This document shows, one piece after another, positions 23,945 through 34,382 of a stretch of DNA of 64,000 nt. The notes under the pieces are model-generated. The model ran no database searches. It was not told where the DNA came from and was given only the letters and a program-made list of their open reading frames with translations. Each line of letters opens with the position of its first letter. Within the stretch, counting starts at the first letter, position 1. The DNA lies in contig CAQGLR010000006.1 in assembly GCA_948794795.1 (NCBI GenBank), positions 1 to 64,000 on the forward strand, given 5' to 3'. This stretch comes from an uncultured Lachnospiraceae bacterium. Its GTDB lineage: Bacteria; Bacillota; Clostridia; Lachnospirales; Lachnospiraceae. The translations under genes were made by a program, and so were the position numbers.

Positions 23945-26188
23945 TTAGTTTAACTTCCAGATATCTTCATTGTACTGCGAAATTGTCCTGTCGGATGAGA
24001 AGAAGCCTGCTTTTGCAATATTTACAAGCATCTTTGATGCCCATGCCTCCCTGTTTTCATAGTCTTCGAGCACCTGTTCCTTAACTTTTATATATTCTTT
24101 AAGGTCAAGCAGTGCCATAAACCAATCCTTAGTAACAATCTCCATATACAGCCTTATAAGGCTTTTCTTATTGCCAACTGCAAAAAGCTCTTTACTTATA
24201 ATAAAGTCAACAAGTTTTGAAATATCTTTATCATTATCATATATTTTCTCTGGTGAATAATCACTGTCTTCATAGTGCTTAATAACCTGTTCACTTGACT
24301 CACCAAAGACATAGATATTGTCATCACCTACAAACTCATGTATCTCAACATTAGCACCATCATCTGTACCAAGAGTAACTGCACCATTTAACATAAACTT
24401 CATGTTACTTGTTCCGCTTGCTTCCTTGGATGCAAGTGAAATCTGCTCTGAAATATCAGCAGCAGGAATAACTTTCTCTGCATATGTTACATTATAATTC
24501 TCTAGCATAACTACATTTAAGTATGGGCTTACATCTGGGTCGTTCCTGATAATTTCTGAAAGACACAGTATAAGGTGTATAATATCTTTCGCAATCGTAT
24601 ATGCTGGTGCTGCTTTTGCGCCAAATATCATTGTAACAGGTCTTTCAGGCTTCTTTCCTGCCTTGATTTCCATGTATTTATAAATAATATAAAGTGCATT
24701 CATCTGCTGGCGTTTATATTCGTGAAGACGCTTAACCTGTACATCAAATATAGAATTCTCATCTATATCAATTCCCTGTTTTTCCTTAAGGTATTCTTTA
24801 AATTCTTTCTTCTTGCCCGCTTTAATATCAAGCAGCTTATTTAATGTTTCTTTATCATTTGCAAATTGCATAAGTTTTTCAAGTTCATCTGCATTTTTCT
24901 TATACCCGTCACCAATTTTTGACGTAATTAACGCAGAAAGTTCATGGTTACAATGAAGCAGCCATCTTCTGAATGTTATGCCATTGGTCTTATTGTTAAA
25001 TTTCTGTGGATAGATATCATAAAATGGTTTAAGTTCACTCTTCTTTAAAATATCTGTATGAAGTGCTGCAACACCATTTACACTAAATCCATAATGTATG
25101 TCAATATGTGCCATATGGACACGGTTCTCATTATCAATAATTGCAACTCTTGGGTCACTGTGCTTCTCTTTAGCTTTTACATCCAGCATCTTAATTACTG
25201 GCATAAGGTGTGGGACAACTTTCTCCAGATACCATATTGGCCACTTCTCAAGAGCTTCTGCAAGAATTGTATGGTTTGTATATGCACACATCTTTGATAC
25301 AATATTTATAGAATCATCCATACTTATTCCTCTCTTAAGAAGAAGCCTTATAAGTTCTGGTATAACCATAGTAGGATGTGTATCATTAATCTGTACTACT
25401 GCATAATCTGGCAGGTCATAAAGGTTGCTGCCCTTTGCCAGTGCCTCATCAATAATAAGCTGTGCTGCATTGCTTACCATAAAATACTGCTGGTAAATCC
25501 TTAAAAGTTCCCCGTTGTAGTCACTGTCATCTGGATAGAGGAACAGGGTAAGGTTTTTACGTATATCATTTTTATCAAATGATATACTTCCCTCATTTAC
25601 CATTCCTTCATCTATGGACTCAATATCAAACAGTTTCAGTGTATTGCACTTATTGTCATAACCTGTAACATCAATTTCGTACATTACGGACTGCACACGC
25701 AAATCACCAAAAATTACAGTATATCCTTTATCTGTCTTACGGAGCCAGCTCTGTTTTTCAATCCAAGGATTTTTAACCTCTTTCTGGAGATTATTCTCAA
25801 ATTCCTGTTTAAAAAGCCCAAGGTGGTAATTAAGCCCTATACCATCACCTGCAAGCCCAAGTGTAGCAATAGAGTCAAGGAAACATGCAGCAAGACGTCC
25901 AAGACCTCCGTTGCCAAGGGATGGTTCCGGTTCAATCTCTTCTATCTCTGCCATGCTTTTACCGTTCTTTGCAAGTGCCTCTGCAACCTGGTCATACAAT
26001 CCCAGGTTTATAAGGTTATTTGAAAGAAGCTTTCCAATAAGAAATTCTGCAGAAATATAATAAATCTTCTTTTTCCCTTCTATTCTGCCGCGCTTTTGCA
26101 TAACATCTTTTGTAAATTCCAGAAGCGCATAATAAATTTCTTCATTACTTTTTTTAGACGCAATATTTTCAATCTCAATCCCGTACAT
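23945..26188 (-). CDS. glgP: Glycogen/alpha-glucan phosphorylase
   Basis: The 747-residue enzyme releases glucose 1-phosphate from glycogen. The glycosyltransferase-35 fold is clear, with EPEPSLGNGGLGRLAACF near residue 86, INDTHPTM near 268 and the pyridoxal-phosphate lysine in SGTSNMKFMLNG near 590. It is shorter than the roughly 800-830 residues of many homologues because the N-terminal extension is reduced, which is usual in Clostridia. GGAGG precedes the ATG. It is monocistronic with a hairpin behind it. Confidence 0.96.
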   Translation of the reverse strand: MYGIEIENIASKKSNEEIYYALLEFTKDVMQKRGRIEGKKKIYYISAEFLIGKLLSNNLINLGLYDQVAEALAKNGKSMAEIEEIEPEPSLGNGGLGRLAACFLDSIATLGLAGDGIGLNYHLGLFKQEFENNLQKEVKNPWIEKQSWLRKTDKGYTVIFGDLRVQSVMYEIDVTGYDNKCNTLKLFDIESIDEGMVNEGSISFDKNDIRKNLTLFLYPDDSDYNGELLRIYQQYFMVSNAAQLIIDEALAKGSNLYDLPDYAVVQINDTHPTMVIPELIRLLLKRGISMDDSINIVSKMCAYTNHTILAEALEKWPIWYLEKVVPHLMPVIKMLDVKAKEKHSDPRVAIIDNENRVHMAHIDIHYGFSVNGVAALHTDILKKSELKPFYDIYPQKFNNKTNGITFRRWLLHCNHELSALITSKIGDGYKKNADELEKLMQFANDKETLNKLLDIKAGKKKEFKEYLKEKQGIDIDENSIFDVQVKRLHEYKRQQMNALYIIYKYMEIKAGKKPERPVTMIFGAKAAPAYTIAKDIIHLILCLSEIIRNDPDVSPYLNVVMLENYNVTYAEKVIPAADISEQISLASKEASGTSNMKFMLNGAVTLGTDDGANVEIHEFVGDDNIYVFGESSEQVIKHYEDSDYSPEKIYDNDKDISKLVDFIISKELFAVGNKKSLIRLYMEIVTKDWFMALLDLKEYIKVKEQVLEDYENREAWASKMLVNIAKAGFFSSDRTISQYNEDIWKLN

Positions 26189-26304
26189 AGTAAACCTCCA
26201 TCATTTATAAGTAATATCTTGTTTAGGTAATGCATTTACCATCTTTTACTATTGTATGACATTTATCTGGCAAAAGCAATCTATTTTATTTTTGAGTTTC
26301 CCAT

Positions 26305-26754
26305 TTATTCACTGCCTTTTACAAGCACAACAGAAGAGTCCCCTTGTATAGCCTGTTCTACCACAGCTTTAGACAATGCCTGGAAATTTACAGCTGAACT
26401 TGTAGCTCCTGTAATGGCATCTATCTCTGGTGCTTCACTCTGCCCTGTAAGCTGTGCAGCATAGTAACGTGTATACTCATTAGGATAAGTGCCAGAAACT
26501 GGTTTCATATTATTCATATATGCATTATCCCAGCTTTTAATAAAACCACTGGCATTTTCTGCATCAAATTCTGTAGAAACAATTTTCCCGTTTTTCACTG
26601 TAATTGTCACATATTCTTTCCATCCATAAGAATATTCTTGCATCTGTGCTGTATAACAGCCATCTTTCATTGTATTATCTTCCTTTTTAGAAGTACATCC
26701 TGCAAATACCAGGGTAAATATTATTAATATTCCTGTAATTGTTAACTTTTTCAT
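26305..26754 (-). CDS. FMN-binding-domain lipoprotein
   Basis: The 149-residue protein has a lipoprotein signal (VFAGC, cysteine near residue 19). The rest is an FMN-binding (RnfG/NqrC-type) domain, ending in the flavinylation motif DAITGATSSA near residue 114, where threonine is covalently linked to FMN. It should carry electrons at the outer face of the membrane. No ApbE flavin transferase or partner oxidoreductase is nearby, so its redox partner is encoded elsewhere. GGAGGG precedes the ATG. It lies 39 bp after the chemoreceptor gene and may be cotranscribed with it. Confidence 0.88.
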   Translation of the reverse strand: MKKLTITGILIIFTLVFAGCTSKKEDNTMKDGCYTAQMQEYSYGWKEYVTITVKNGKIVSTEFDAENASGFIKSWDNAYMNNMKPVSGTYPNEYTRYYAAQLTGQSEAPEIDAITGATSSAVNFQALSKAVVEQAIQGDSSVVLVKGSE

Positions 26755-26793
26755 AAAAACCCTCCATGCTATACCTTTTGCGGCTTAAATTGC

Positions 26794-28779
26794 TTAATGG
26801 AACCTGAACCTGCTAAGCAGTTTCTGGAGTTTAAGTGATTCTGATTTCAAACCTGCACTTGCACTTTCTGTATTTTGTGCACACTGGAGGTTTAATGCAG
26901 TAATTGCAGAAAGCTCATCCATTTTCCCAGTAATTTCATTTAATGAAGCTTCTTGTATATCTACTGCTTCCGCCAGGCATCCCGCAATCCTTGTAACCTC
27001 ATCTGAACTTTTGCTTATCTCTTCAAGTGCCATTGCAGTTTCTTCTGTCAGTTCTGCACCTCTTCTTATAAGAACACCAGCCTGCTCTATCATACTAACT
27101 GTATTTTTAGCTTCTTCCTCACTTTCTTCTGCAAGTTTCCTTACTTCTTGTGCTACAACTGCAAATCCTGCACCAGCCTCACCAGCCCTGGCGGCTTCTA
27201 CAGTTGCATTTAAAGCAAGCACTTTTGTCTGTTGTGATATACCCTCAATAACCTTGCTTATCTTATTAATATCCTCTGCATTACATTCTATAGCATCCAT
27301 TGCTTCCTTTAATTCTTTCATTTTTCTGCCACCTTCTGATATCTGTGCTGCAATATCATAGGCGCTTTTATGTGTCTGCTTTGTATTGTCTGTTACTTGT
27401 TCCAGGTTTTTCTTTATTATTCCTACTTCTGAATCCAGACCAAGCATTGTATCTGTCTGGGCTTCTGCTGCCTGGTGCATCTCTCTTGACTGGTCTTCCA
27501 TATTTTGTGCAGTACCTGCCAGCTGGTATGCTGTTTCACTAGTTTGTTTCATTACATTATTTAAAGACTCTGTTATATTTGTAAGTGATTCCCCTATAAC
27601 AACAAAATCCCCATGGTAATCACCATCTGCAGACACAGCCAGGTTTCCATCTGAAATATTCTCAAGTACACTACGTATTTCTGTAATATATCCATTAATA
27701 TTTTCCACTGTAGTTTTAAGTGAAAGCGACAGTATTTCTACCTCATCACCAGAATTTTTAACTTCAATTGGTGACTTAAGGTCCCCATCTGAGAATTTAT
27801 TCATTCTTGTAATTGCTTTCTTAAGCTGGTTTGAAATTACAGTAGTTACAATCCATATTCCTGACAATGCTGCAATTAACGTAAGAAATGTACCAACTAT
27901 CGTATTATACAATGCAATATTAGTCTGCTCCATATAATCCTTCTTTGGCACTTCTACAGCAAAAGACCATCCTGTACCTCTCACTGGACAATAGCTTACA
28001 TAAGAATCTTCACCATTAACTACACCTTCTGTAGAACCAGTTTCCCTTGCTGCCATATTGTCAAAAATACTATGTGCTTCTTTACCACTATCAAGGTCAT
28101 ATATATTTGCCTCTTTCCTGACAAGTTCCTCCTGCAGGTGTCCTACTATCTTTCCTTTACTATTTATAATAAGTGCCCTTCCGTTATGGCCTATATGTAT
28201 AGCAGCAAGAACCTCCCTTAACAAGTCATATTTATAAATCCCTGCAAGATATAAATTAGTCTTTCCATTATACTTTACTGGCATAGCCATTGGGATACCA
28301 ATATAAGAATCTGTAATAACAGGGTCTGCAATAGTCATATTATCTGATTCTTTTAAAACCTTAAACCAGCTGGTTTCTGAGAGGTTTTCATAAATATCAC
28401 CTTTTGCTCCCCTGCATCTGCCATCCATTCCATAAATGCCAATACCATAAAGCTCATATGTATTTATTGCATCTGCAAGTACCTCCTGCACATTCTCATA
28501 GCCAGAACCTCCCTGCATAAGACGGCTGTCTGCTGCAATACCCATAATACGGTCTGCCATCAGGTGTATATTGCTTTCTACAGCTTTAGATGATTGTTTT
28601 GCCATTGGCTGCAATACATCTATTAATATAGATTTGGTAAGGCTGTTCATAGAATACCTGAGTATTAAAGAGCATACCAGCATAACTGCTATGACAATTA
28701 TATTGGTCATAAGCATAATTTTAAAACGTATACTCCTTTTTGTTTTAAATTTTGTCTTTTTTGTTTCCATGCTTATCAT
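26794..28779 (-). CDS. Methyl-accepting chemotaxis protein (dCache type)
   Basis: The 661-residue chemoreceptor has a membrane helix at about 20-42, an extracellular dCache-like sensor (about 43-290), a second helix near 295-315, HAMP (about 316-370) and a long cytoplasmic signalling domain. The conserved hairpin tip reads EAARAGEAGAGFAVVAQEVRKLAEES. AGGGTGATG lies before the ATG. An extended -10 (TGTGGTATAAT, minus strand, 28828-28838) lies upstream. The ligand is unknown. It implies a motile organism. Confidence 0.92.
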   Translation of the reverse strand: MISMETKKTKFKTKRSIRFKIMLMTNIIVIAVMLVCSLILRYSMNSLTKSILIDVLQPMAKQSSKAVESNIHLMADRIMGIAADSRLMQGGSGYENVQEVLADAINTYELYGIGIYGMDGRCRGAKGDIYENLSETSWFKVLKESDNMTIADPVITDSYIGIPMAMPVKYNGKTNLYLAGIYKYDLLREVLAAIHIGHNGRALIINSKGKIVGHLQEELVRKEANIYDLDSGKEAHSIFDNMAARETGSTEGVVNGEDSYVSYCPVRGTGWSFAVEVPKKDYMEQTNIALYNTIVGTFLTLIAALSGIWIVTTVISNQLKKAITRMNKFSDGDLKSPIEVKNSGDEVEILSLSLKTTVENINGYITEIRSVLENISDGNLAVSADGDYHGDFVVIGESLTNITESLNNVMKQTSETAYQLAGTAQNMEDQSREMHQAAEAQTDTMLGLDSEVGIIKKNLEQVTDNTKQTHKSAYDIAAQISEGGRKMKELKEAMDAIECNAEDINKISKVIEGISQQTKVLALNATVEAARAGEAGAGFAVVAQEVRKLAEESEEEAKNTVSMIEQAGVLIRRGAELTEETAMALEEISKSSDEVTRIAGCLAEAVDIQEASLNEITGKMDELSAITALNLQCAQNTESASAGLKSESLKLQKLLSRFRFH

Positions 28780-28867
28780 TTTACATCACCCTTATAAATA
28801 CTTTTTAGTATAAAAAATACCACCTGGATATTATACCACAATTTTCTATAATAGTTACCACAAAATT

Positions 28868-28897
28868 TAAAAAAGTGCAAGCAGCCATGCTTGCACT
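28868..28897 (-). terminator. Terminator of the epimerase-ABC transporter operon
   Basis: AGTGCAAGCA (28874-28883) and TGCTTGCACT (28888-28897) form a perfect 10-bp stem with a GCCA loop, followed on the minus strand by TTTTT. It lies about 57 bp after the stop codon of the epimerase gene. Confidence 0.85.
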
Positions 28898-28954
28898 AAT
28901 AAGTTATATATTTATACTGCTAAAATTACCAGGGCAATATAATTTGTACACTTT

Positions 28955-29809
28955 TTAATTCCCAGACAAATCCTGGCAGCAGTTCCTTAAATACACAAGT
29001 GCCATTCTCTGCCCGTCATTCTCCCTGTCACCACAATAAACAGGGTCATGGTATCCTTCAACAGTAATATCCCCTTTATAACCTCCCTGGTTTAATATTT
29101 GTATAATCTCCTGCCATTTAGTATCCCCCATTCCTGGAAAACGGTGTTCACAATAGCTTTCGCCAAACCATATTCCATACTTTTTAATATGTTCATAGTC
29201 TATATGTGCATCTTTGCCATGAACGTGGAAAACCTTTGGCATCCACTGTTCCAGTTGCCTTACAGGGTCTATAAGCTGTCCAGCCTGGTGTGATGGTTCC
29301 CATTCAAGTCCAAGACTGTCACTTACAACTTCATTAAACATTATTTCCCATGCCCTTGGACAAAAGCCAATATTACATGTAGCACTATACCAGTGCCCAT
29401 ACATATGTGCATTTTCTATTCCAATCCTTACCCCATTATATTCTGCAAGTTTTGCAAGCCTTGTAAATACTTTTTTAAATACTGGGACTGCATCTTCTAC
29501 ACTTTTTCCTGGAAGTGCCCCTGCAAATGTCCCTACAAAATCCACATCTAATAAATATGCATTTTCTATACAGTATTCAAGTTCTTTTTCTGCCTGTGTA
29601 TTTTGAAGCGGGTTACAATATAATCCTATACCAGACACAGTAACACCAGAATACCCTGTTACCTCTTTTATCTGCGCTGAAAGTTCCTTAAAATTAATAC
29701 CGCCAAGAGTTTCATTAAAATAAAGTTCCACAGTGTCAAAGCCTGTAGCAATAGCATTCTTCAAATCTGCAAGCAGATGCTGTCCTCTTATGCAAGTTCC
29801 TATCTTCAT
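28955..29809 (-). CDS. Sugar phosphate isomerase/epimerase (TIM-barrel, xylose-isomerase-like)
   Basis: The 284-residue protein belongs to the AP-endonuclease-2/xylose-isomerase-like TIM barrels. It shows DTVELYFNETLGG near residue 25, metal-ligand candidates in GIENAHMYGHW (glutamate near 150), DSLGLEWEPSHQAGQ near 185, VHGKDAHID near 218 and TVEGYHDP near 264. Its start ATG overlaps the stop of the upstream ABC gene (ATGA), so it is translationally coupled to an exporter pair. The substrate cannot be deduced. A sugar or inositol-type substrate is likely from the family. Confidence 0.88.
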   Translation of the reverse strand: MKIGTCIRGQHLLADLKNAIATGFDTVELYFNETLGGINFKELSAQIKEVTGYSGVTVSGIGLYCNPLQNTQAEKELEYCIENAYLLDVDFVGTFAGALPGKSVEDAVPVFKKVFTRLAKLAEYNGVRIGIENAHMYGHWYSATCNIGFCPRAWEIMFNEVVSDSLGLEWEPSHQAGQLIDPVRQLEQWMPKVFHVHGKDAHIDYEHIKKYGIWFGESYCEHRFPGMGDTKWQEIIQILNQGGYKGDITVEGYHDPVYCGDRENDGQRMALVYLRNCCQDLSGN

Positions 29810-31683
29810 ATGCTTTCACCTTCCACTTTATAATATTTTGCCTGTGTATTCCACAATTTATAATATAAGCCATCTTTTTCTTTTATAAGTTCACTATGGT
29901 TTCCTCTCTGCACTGCTTTTCCTTTATCAATAACAAGTATATCATTACAAAACTGGCAGCTTGAAAGCCTGTGTGAAATATATACAGCAGTCTTTGTGCC
30001 AACAAGTTCATCAAACCTTGAATATATCTCATATTCTGCCAGAGGGTCTAATGCAGCAGTTGGTTCATCTAGTATAACAAATGGTGTATCATGGTAAAGT
30101 GCCCTTGCTATTGCAACTTTCTGTGCCTCACCTCCAGATATATCCACACCACTGCTGTCAAAATCTTTATAAACGGGTGTATCAAGCCCATAAGGCAGTT
30201 TGCTTAAAAGCCCCTCAAGCCCTGCACGTTTTAATGCATCTTCTGCCTTTCCTTTATCATATTCTATTGAAGCTGCTACATTCTGCCCTAAAGGAAATGC
30301 AGGAATTTTAAAATCCTGGAACACCACACTAAATAATGAGATATATTCTTTATAATTATATTTGCTTATATCAATTCCGTTTAAAAATATTTCACCTTCT
30401 GTTGGGTCATAAAGCCTGCATAGCAGTTTAATAAATGTTGTTTTACCTGAGCCATTTTTACCTACTACCGCAAGCCTTTCACCAATATTAAACTTAATTG
30501 AAAAGTCTTTAAGTACATACTTTGAAGAACCTGGATAACGGAAAGAAACATTTTGGAATTCTATTGTAAATTTATCATCATCCCTTTTTTCTACAGGGAG
30601 AGTCCCCTGGTATTTCTTATTAGGTATATCCAGGAAATCAAAATACATTTTTACATACTTTGTATTACTGGCAAGGTCCGTAACCATATTTACAAAATTC
30701 CTGAAATCCATTAAAAACCTGCTTATGAATCCTGCATACAGGCAAACACTTCCTATGGATATAGCATCCTTTAATACCATTATCCCAAGCAGCAGGTAGA
30801 CAAGCCCAGTAATAATTGTTTCTATAATTCCTGTCCACTCATTCCTGTTTTCATCAAGGCGTCCTATAGAATTTATCTTATTATTTAATTTTTTAAATAA
30901 ATCTTCAATATAATTTGATAATAAATTCTGCTGGTGGAACATACGTATTATCTTTCCACACTTTTCTGTACTAATATATTCTTCTGTATAAAAATGCATC
31001 TGCCTGAACAATGGAAGCATTTCCTCATTACGCTTATAAATCTTTTTCTGGATAGATTTATTCTTCTGGATAACAATAAACATAAGAACTGCTAATAATA
31101 TAACAAATACACTTATAAATGCCACTGCCTTAACCGGTTCCCCCTTAAATACCATACCAGAACGGCTGAACAGATACACTGTATAGAAAAATATTATTAA
31201 AATACTAACACCACAATGCAGCAATGCCATTATATTCCAGAACAGCTTGTTAATACCTCCTCCGTCGGCATTATCCCTTGCCATTGAATCAATATCCCTG
31301 CGGCGGTTCTGTACTGCTTCTGACTCCATATATTCATAGTCCAGCTTCATAATTTTCTTATTCAGCTGTACATTGGCAAGTTCCCATATATTTGAACCAC
31401 AATAAAAATAATAATGCTGTAATATATATATAAATACAAATAATACAGTATCCCCTCCCACAAGCATTACAGCATCCCTGGTTAATATTGTACTTACAGC
31501 CCCTGCTGCTACATCATCCACTAATATTGCAAGAAAAATACATGGCCAGTATTCACCAATTATCTGTAAAGCCACTAAAAGAAATGTAAGGAAAGAATTC
31601 CATGGAATAAGGCTGTTACACAATTTTACGCCACGTATATTAACTTTCAACATTTCTATAACTGTTAATTTCTTCTCTGCCAT
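29806..31683 (-). CDS. ABC transporter, fused membrane and ATPase domains (subunit 2)
   Basis: The 625-residue half-transporter has a six-helix exporter membrane domain (about residues 25-340) and an ATPase domain. The latter has Walker A GKNGSGKTT near 412, signature VDISGGEAQKVA and Walker B VILDEPTAALDP. Its ATG directly follows the stop of the companion gene, with GGAGGG within that gene. The two half-transporters probably work as a heterodimer. The substrate (lipid, peptide or drug) is unknown. Confidence 0.93.
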   Translation of the reverse strand: MAEKKLTVIEMLKVNIRGVKLCNSLIPWNSFLTFLLVALQIIGEYWPCIFLAILVDDVAAGAVSTILTRDAVMLVGGDTVLFVFIYILQHYYFYCGSNIWELANVQLNKKIMKLDYEYMESEAVQNRRRDIDSMARDNADGGGINKLFWNIMALLHCGVSILIIFFYTVYLFSRSGMVFKGEPVKAVAFISVFVILLAVLMFIVIQKNKSIQKKIYKRNEEMLPLFRQMHFYTEEYISTEKCGKIIRMFHQQNLLSNYIEDLFKKLNNKINSIGRLDENRNEWTGIIETIITGLVYLLLGIMVLKDAISIGSVCLYAGFISRFLMDFRNFVNMVTDLASNTKYVKMYFDFLDIPNKKYQGTLPVEKRDDDKFTIEFQNVSFRYPGSSKYVLKDFSIKFNIGERLAVVGKNGSGKTTFIKLLCRLYDPTEGEIFLNGIDISKYNYKEYISLFSVVFQDFKIPAFPLGQNVAASIEYDKGKAEDALKRAGLEGLLSKLPYGLDTPVYKDFDSSGVDISGGEAQKVAIARALYHDTPFVILDEPTAALDPLAEYEIYSRFDELVGTKTAVYISHRLSSCQFCNDILVIDKGKAVQRGNHSELIKEKDGLYYKLWNTQAKYYKVEGESI

Positions 31684-33489
31684 TTATGCTTCACCCTCCT
31701 TGTAATATTTGCTTTGCATTTCAAACATTTCCGCATATAACCCGCCAGCTGCCAGAAGTTCTTCATGTGTCCCCTCTTCCGCAATATTTCCTCCATTTAT
31801 TAATAATATCCTGTCACAGAACCTTGTACTTGAAAGACGGTGTGAAACAAAAAATGATGTTTTACCTTTAGCAAACCTGGCATATTTCTCATAAATATCA
31901 TTTTCTGCGAGTGCATCTAATGCAGCAGTTGGTTCATCCAGTACAAGTACCCCTGCATCCCTGTACAATGCCCTTGCAAGGATAAGTTTCTGTTTCTGTC
32001 CTCCAGAAAAATCCACTGCATTTTTATTAAGGGTTTTTTCCATCATTGTATCAAGCCTTAAAGGAAGGCTTCCAATTTCATCTTTAATGCCTGCCTGTTT
32101 TAAACACTCCCATATTTTTAAGCTGTCTGCATCTTCTAAAAGCATTGATATATTTTCTTTTATACTGAGAGGCAGGAACTGTATATCCTGGAATGCACAT
32201 GAGAACCATGAATATCTCTCTTCTTGTTCTATCTCTGCCATGTCTTTTCCATTAATTAAAATCCTGCCGCTTACAGGCAGCAGAAGCCCACAGGTTAATT
32301 TCATCAATGTTGTCTTGCCTGCTCCATTTACACCTACAATAGCAACTTTCTCACCTTTTCCTACAACAAGGTTTATATCCTTTAACACTTTCCTGTCTGA
32401 ACCTGGATAAGCAAATGAAACATGTTCAAATTCTATAACAGGAGCTTCTTTATTTACAGGCACATCCATTGTCCCTGTATTTTCACCATAGTCTGTATAT
32501 TCCCTGAACCTTTTAAATTCAACTGAAAGCTGGAACAGCCTTCTTATATTATTTAAAAAATTCTCCATAAGAAAATATAACGCCGGACCCATTCCTGCAT
32601 AAAATACTACATCTGCAACCCCTATGCTTCCATTCCATAAACCTGCCAGTATAGCTGCAAACAATCCAGCATGGTATGCCCCAAAAACCAGATTTGAAAT
32701 AATTGATAATGCACACCTTGGCTTTAATTCCTTAGCTTTGTATTCCAGCCTCTTTTTACAAAGTCTTTCAAGAAGCCCTGACAGCCATATATCCATCTGG
32801 TACAGCCTTACATCTTTTGCCATGCTGAAATCTTCTGTTTTCCTTATAACATAATCTAATTTCTGCCAGACATCAGATGCTTTTACAGCATTGTCATTTT
32901 CATTCTTCATTACTGTTTTCTGTGTAAGCATCATTATAAAAGGTGCAATTAAAAATATTACAAGCATCCAGTATGACAGTTTGCACAGATGGTATTCATA
33001 CAAAACCATATTGCCTATTATAGCTGCAAGTGTAACAACCGTTTCCATAAAATCAGATAACTTTGCCCGTTCCCATTCATCACCAACACTGCCTCCAAAA
33101 AGGCTTTCTTTCACTTTATCCCTTGCAGTTAAAAATTCCTGGTCTTCAAGATATTTATAATCAACATACAACAATTTCTGGCTGTACTCATTCTGCATCC
33201 TTTGGTTTATAAACCTGTTGGAATACTTTATACGTGAAAGCATCTTTACCTTTATAAAAATACACAACATTAAAAAAAATGACAGCCCCATAACTGAAAT
33301 ACCAAGATGTGTAATTGTCCTTTTTTCCTCAAGCTCCATAATTACCATTTTAGGCAGATAGACCTGGAGGTAATTTGATAATATATACGCTGGAAAAAAT
33401 AAAATTCCCATAAGATAAATGGATTTCTTTTCTGTCCATATATATCTTATATATAAACATAATCCTTTCCAGACTTTTCCTTTTGCCAT
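31684..33489 (-). CDS. ABC transporter, fused membrane and ATPase domains (subunit 1)
   Basis: The 601-residue half-transporter has N-terminal exporter-type membrane helices (about 18-320) and a C-terminal ATPase: Walker A GVNGAGKTT near 390, signature VDFSGGQKQKL, Walker B VLVLDEPTAALDA. It is the first gene of a three-gene unit with its partner and the epimerase. GGAG lies 10 nt before the ATG. The LytTR/GHKL pair lies upstream on the same strand, separated by a terminator. Confidence 0.93.
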   Translation of the reverse strand: MAKGKVWKGLCLYIRYIWTEKKSIYLMGILFFPAYILSNYLQVYLPKMVIMELEEKRTITHLGISVMGLSFFLMLCIFIKVKMLSRIKYSNRFINQRMQNEYSQKLLYVDYKYLEDQEFLTARDKVKESLFGGSVGDEWERAKLSDFMETVVTLAAIIGNMVLYEYHLCKLSYWMLVIFLIAPFIMMLTQKTVMKNENDNAVKASDVWQKLDYVIRKTEDFSMAKDVRLYQMDIWLSGLLERLCKKRLEYKAKELKPRCALSIISNLVFGAYHAGLFAAILAGLWNGSIGVADVVFYAGMGPALYFLMENFLNNIRRLFQLSVEFKRFREYTDYGENTGTMDVPVNKEAPVIEFEHVSFAYPGSDRKVLKDINLVVGKGEKVAIVGVNGAGKTTLMKLTCGLLLPVSGRILINGKDMAEIEQEERYSWFSCAFQDIQFLPLSIKENISMLLEDADSLKIWECLKQAGIKDEIGSLPLRLDTMMEKTLNKNAVDFSGGQKQKLILARALYRDAGVLVLDEPTAALDALAENDIYEKYARFAKGKTSFFVSHRLSSTRFCDRILLINGGNIAEEGTHEELLAAGGLYAEMFEMQSKYYKEGEA

Positions 33490-33554
33490 AATTATCGTGC
33501 TCCTTTCTTTTAGTAAAACTTTTATATTTCCCGCCAGAACAAAGATACAAAATT

Positions 33555-33580
33555 AATGGCAGGACGTATATCCTGCCATT
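33555..33580 (-). terminator. Terminator of the two-component pair
   Basis: AATGGCAGGA (33555-33564) and TCCTGCCATT (33571-33580) form a perfect 10-bp stem with a 6-nt loop, followed on the minus strand by AATTTTG. It lies 53 bp past the histidine kinase stop. Confidence 0.7.
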
Positions 33581-33632
33581 ATATTATCATAAAATATATT
33601 ATATATGTTTTGTTCTGCACAAGCGGTTTTTC

Positions 33633-34361
33633 TTAAAGCATAAACGGCAGCATTATTTCTGTTGAAAATACACCTGGCTCATCTTTACGGTTAAGAAAAC
33701 CATTACGTTCTTTAATAATCTTGTCAATACGGTACAGCCCAAAACCATGCCCTTCACCTTTAAGTGAATAATAATTTCCAAGCCTTTTTTTCTGGTTTGT
33801 CGAATTGGTTACAGAAATATAAAACTGCTTTTTGAATATGCCAATATATATTCTTATAAAACGCTTTTCTTCTGAAAAGATTTTTTCACATGCTTCTATT
33901 GCATTATCCATAAGATTGCCAAAAATTATACAGAATTCAACATTAGAAATTGGAAGTTCTTCAGGCACTTTTGCTGTTACATCAAGTTTTATATTTTTAG
34001 ACTTTGCTAAAGAAACTTTACTGTTTATAATTGCATCAGCCATTACATTGCCTGTTTTAACCATATGGTCTACACTATCCAGGTCTTCATTAATCTGTGA
34101 AATATAAGAAATACATTCTTCCCACTGCCTGTTTTCTACATAGATTTTAAGCACATGCATATGGTTCTTATAATCATGACGCCATCCACGCATCTCATAG
34201 TATGTATTTTTAATTTCCTCAAACTGCCTGCCAGCCAGGGCATTTTCATAATTCTCTAATTCTTTTATAATCTGCTTTGGCAAAAAAATACGGACAATTA
34301 ATATACTTGCAATGGTAAAACTTAATACAATAACTGCAATAATTAAAAGTATAAACCCCAT
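33633..34361 (-). CDS. GHKL sensor histidine kinase, truncated-sensor type
   Basis: The 242-residue kinase has the phosphoacceptor region WRHDYKNHMH near residue 57, an N-box (NLMDNAIEAC) near 150 and a G-box (GHGFGL) near 210, in the AgrC/CitA-like group. Only one membrane helix is present at the N-terminus (about 3-28), in place of the usual multi-helix sensor. It may therefore sense through a partner or in the membrane. It follows the LytTR regulator gene by 21 bp. Confidence 0.9.
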   Translation of the reverse strand: MGFILLIIAVIVLSFTIASILIVRIFLPKQIIKELENYENALAGRQFEEIKNTYYEMRGWRHDYKNHMHVLKIYVENRQWEECISYISQINEDLDSVDHMVKTGNVMADAIINSKVSLAKSKNIKLDVTAKVPEELPISNVEFCIIFGNLMDNAIEACEKIFSEEKRFIRIYIGIFKKQFYISVTNSTNQKKRLGNYYSLKGEGHGFGLYRIDKIIKERNGFLNRKDEPGVFSTEIMLPFML

Positions 34362-34382
34362 ATTCCCTCCCGCTTTAATATA

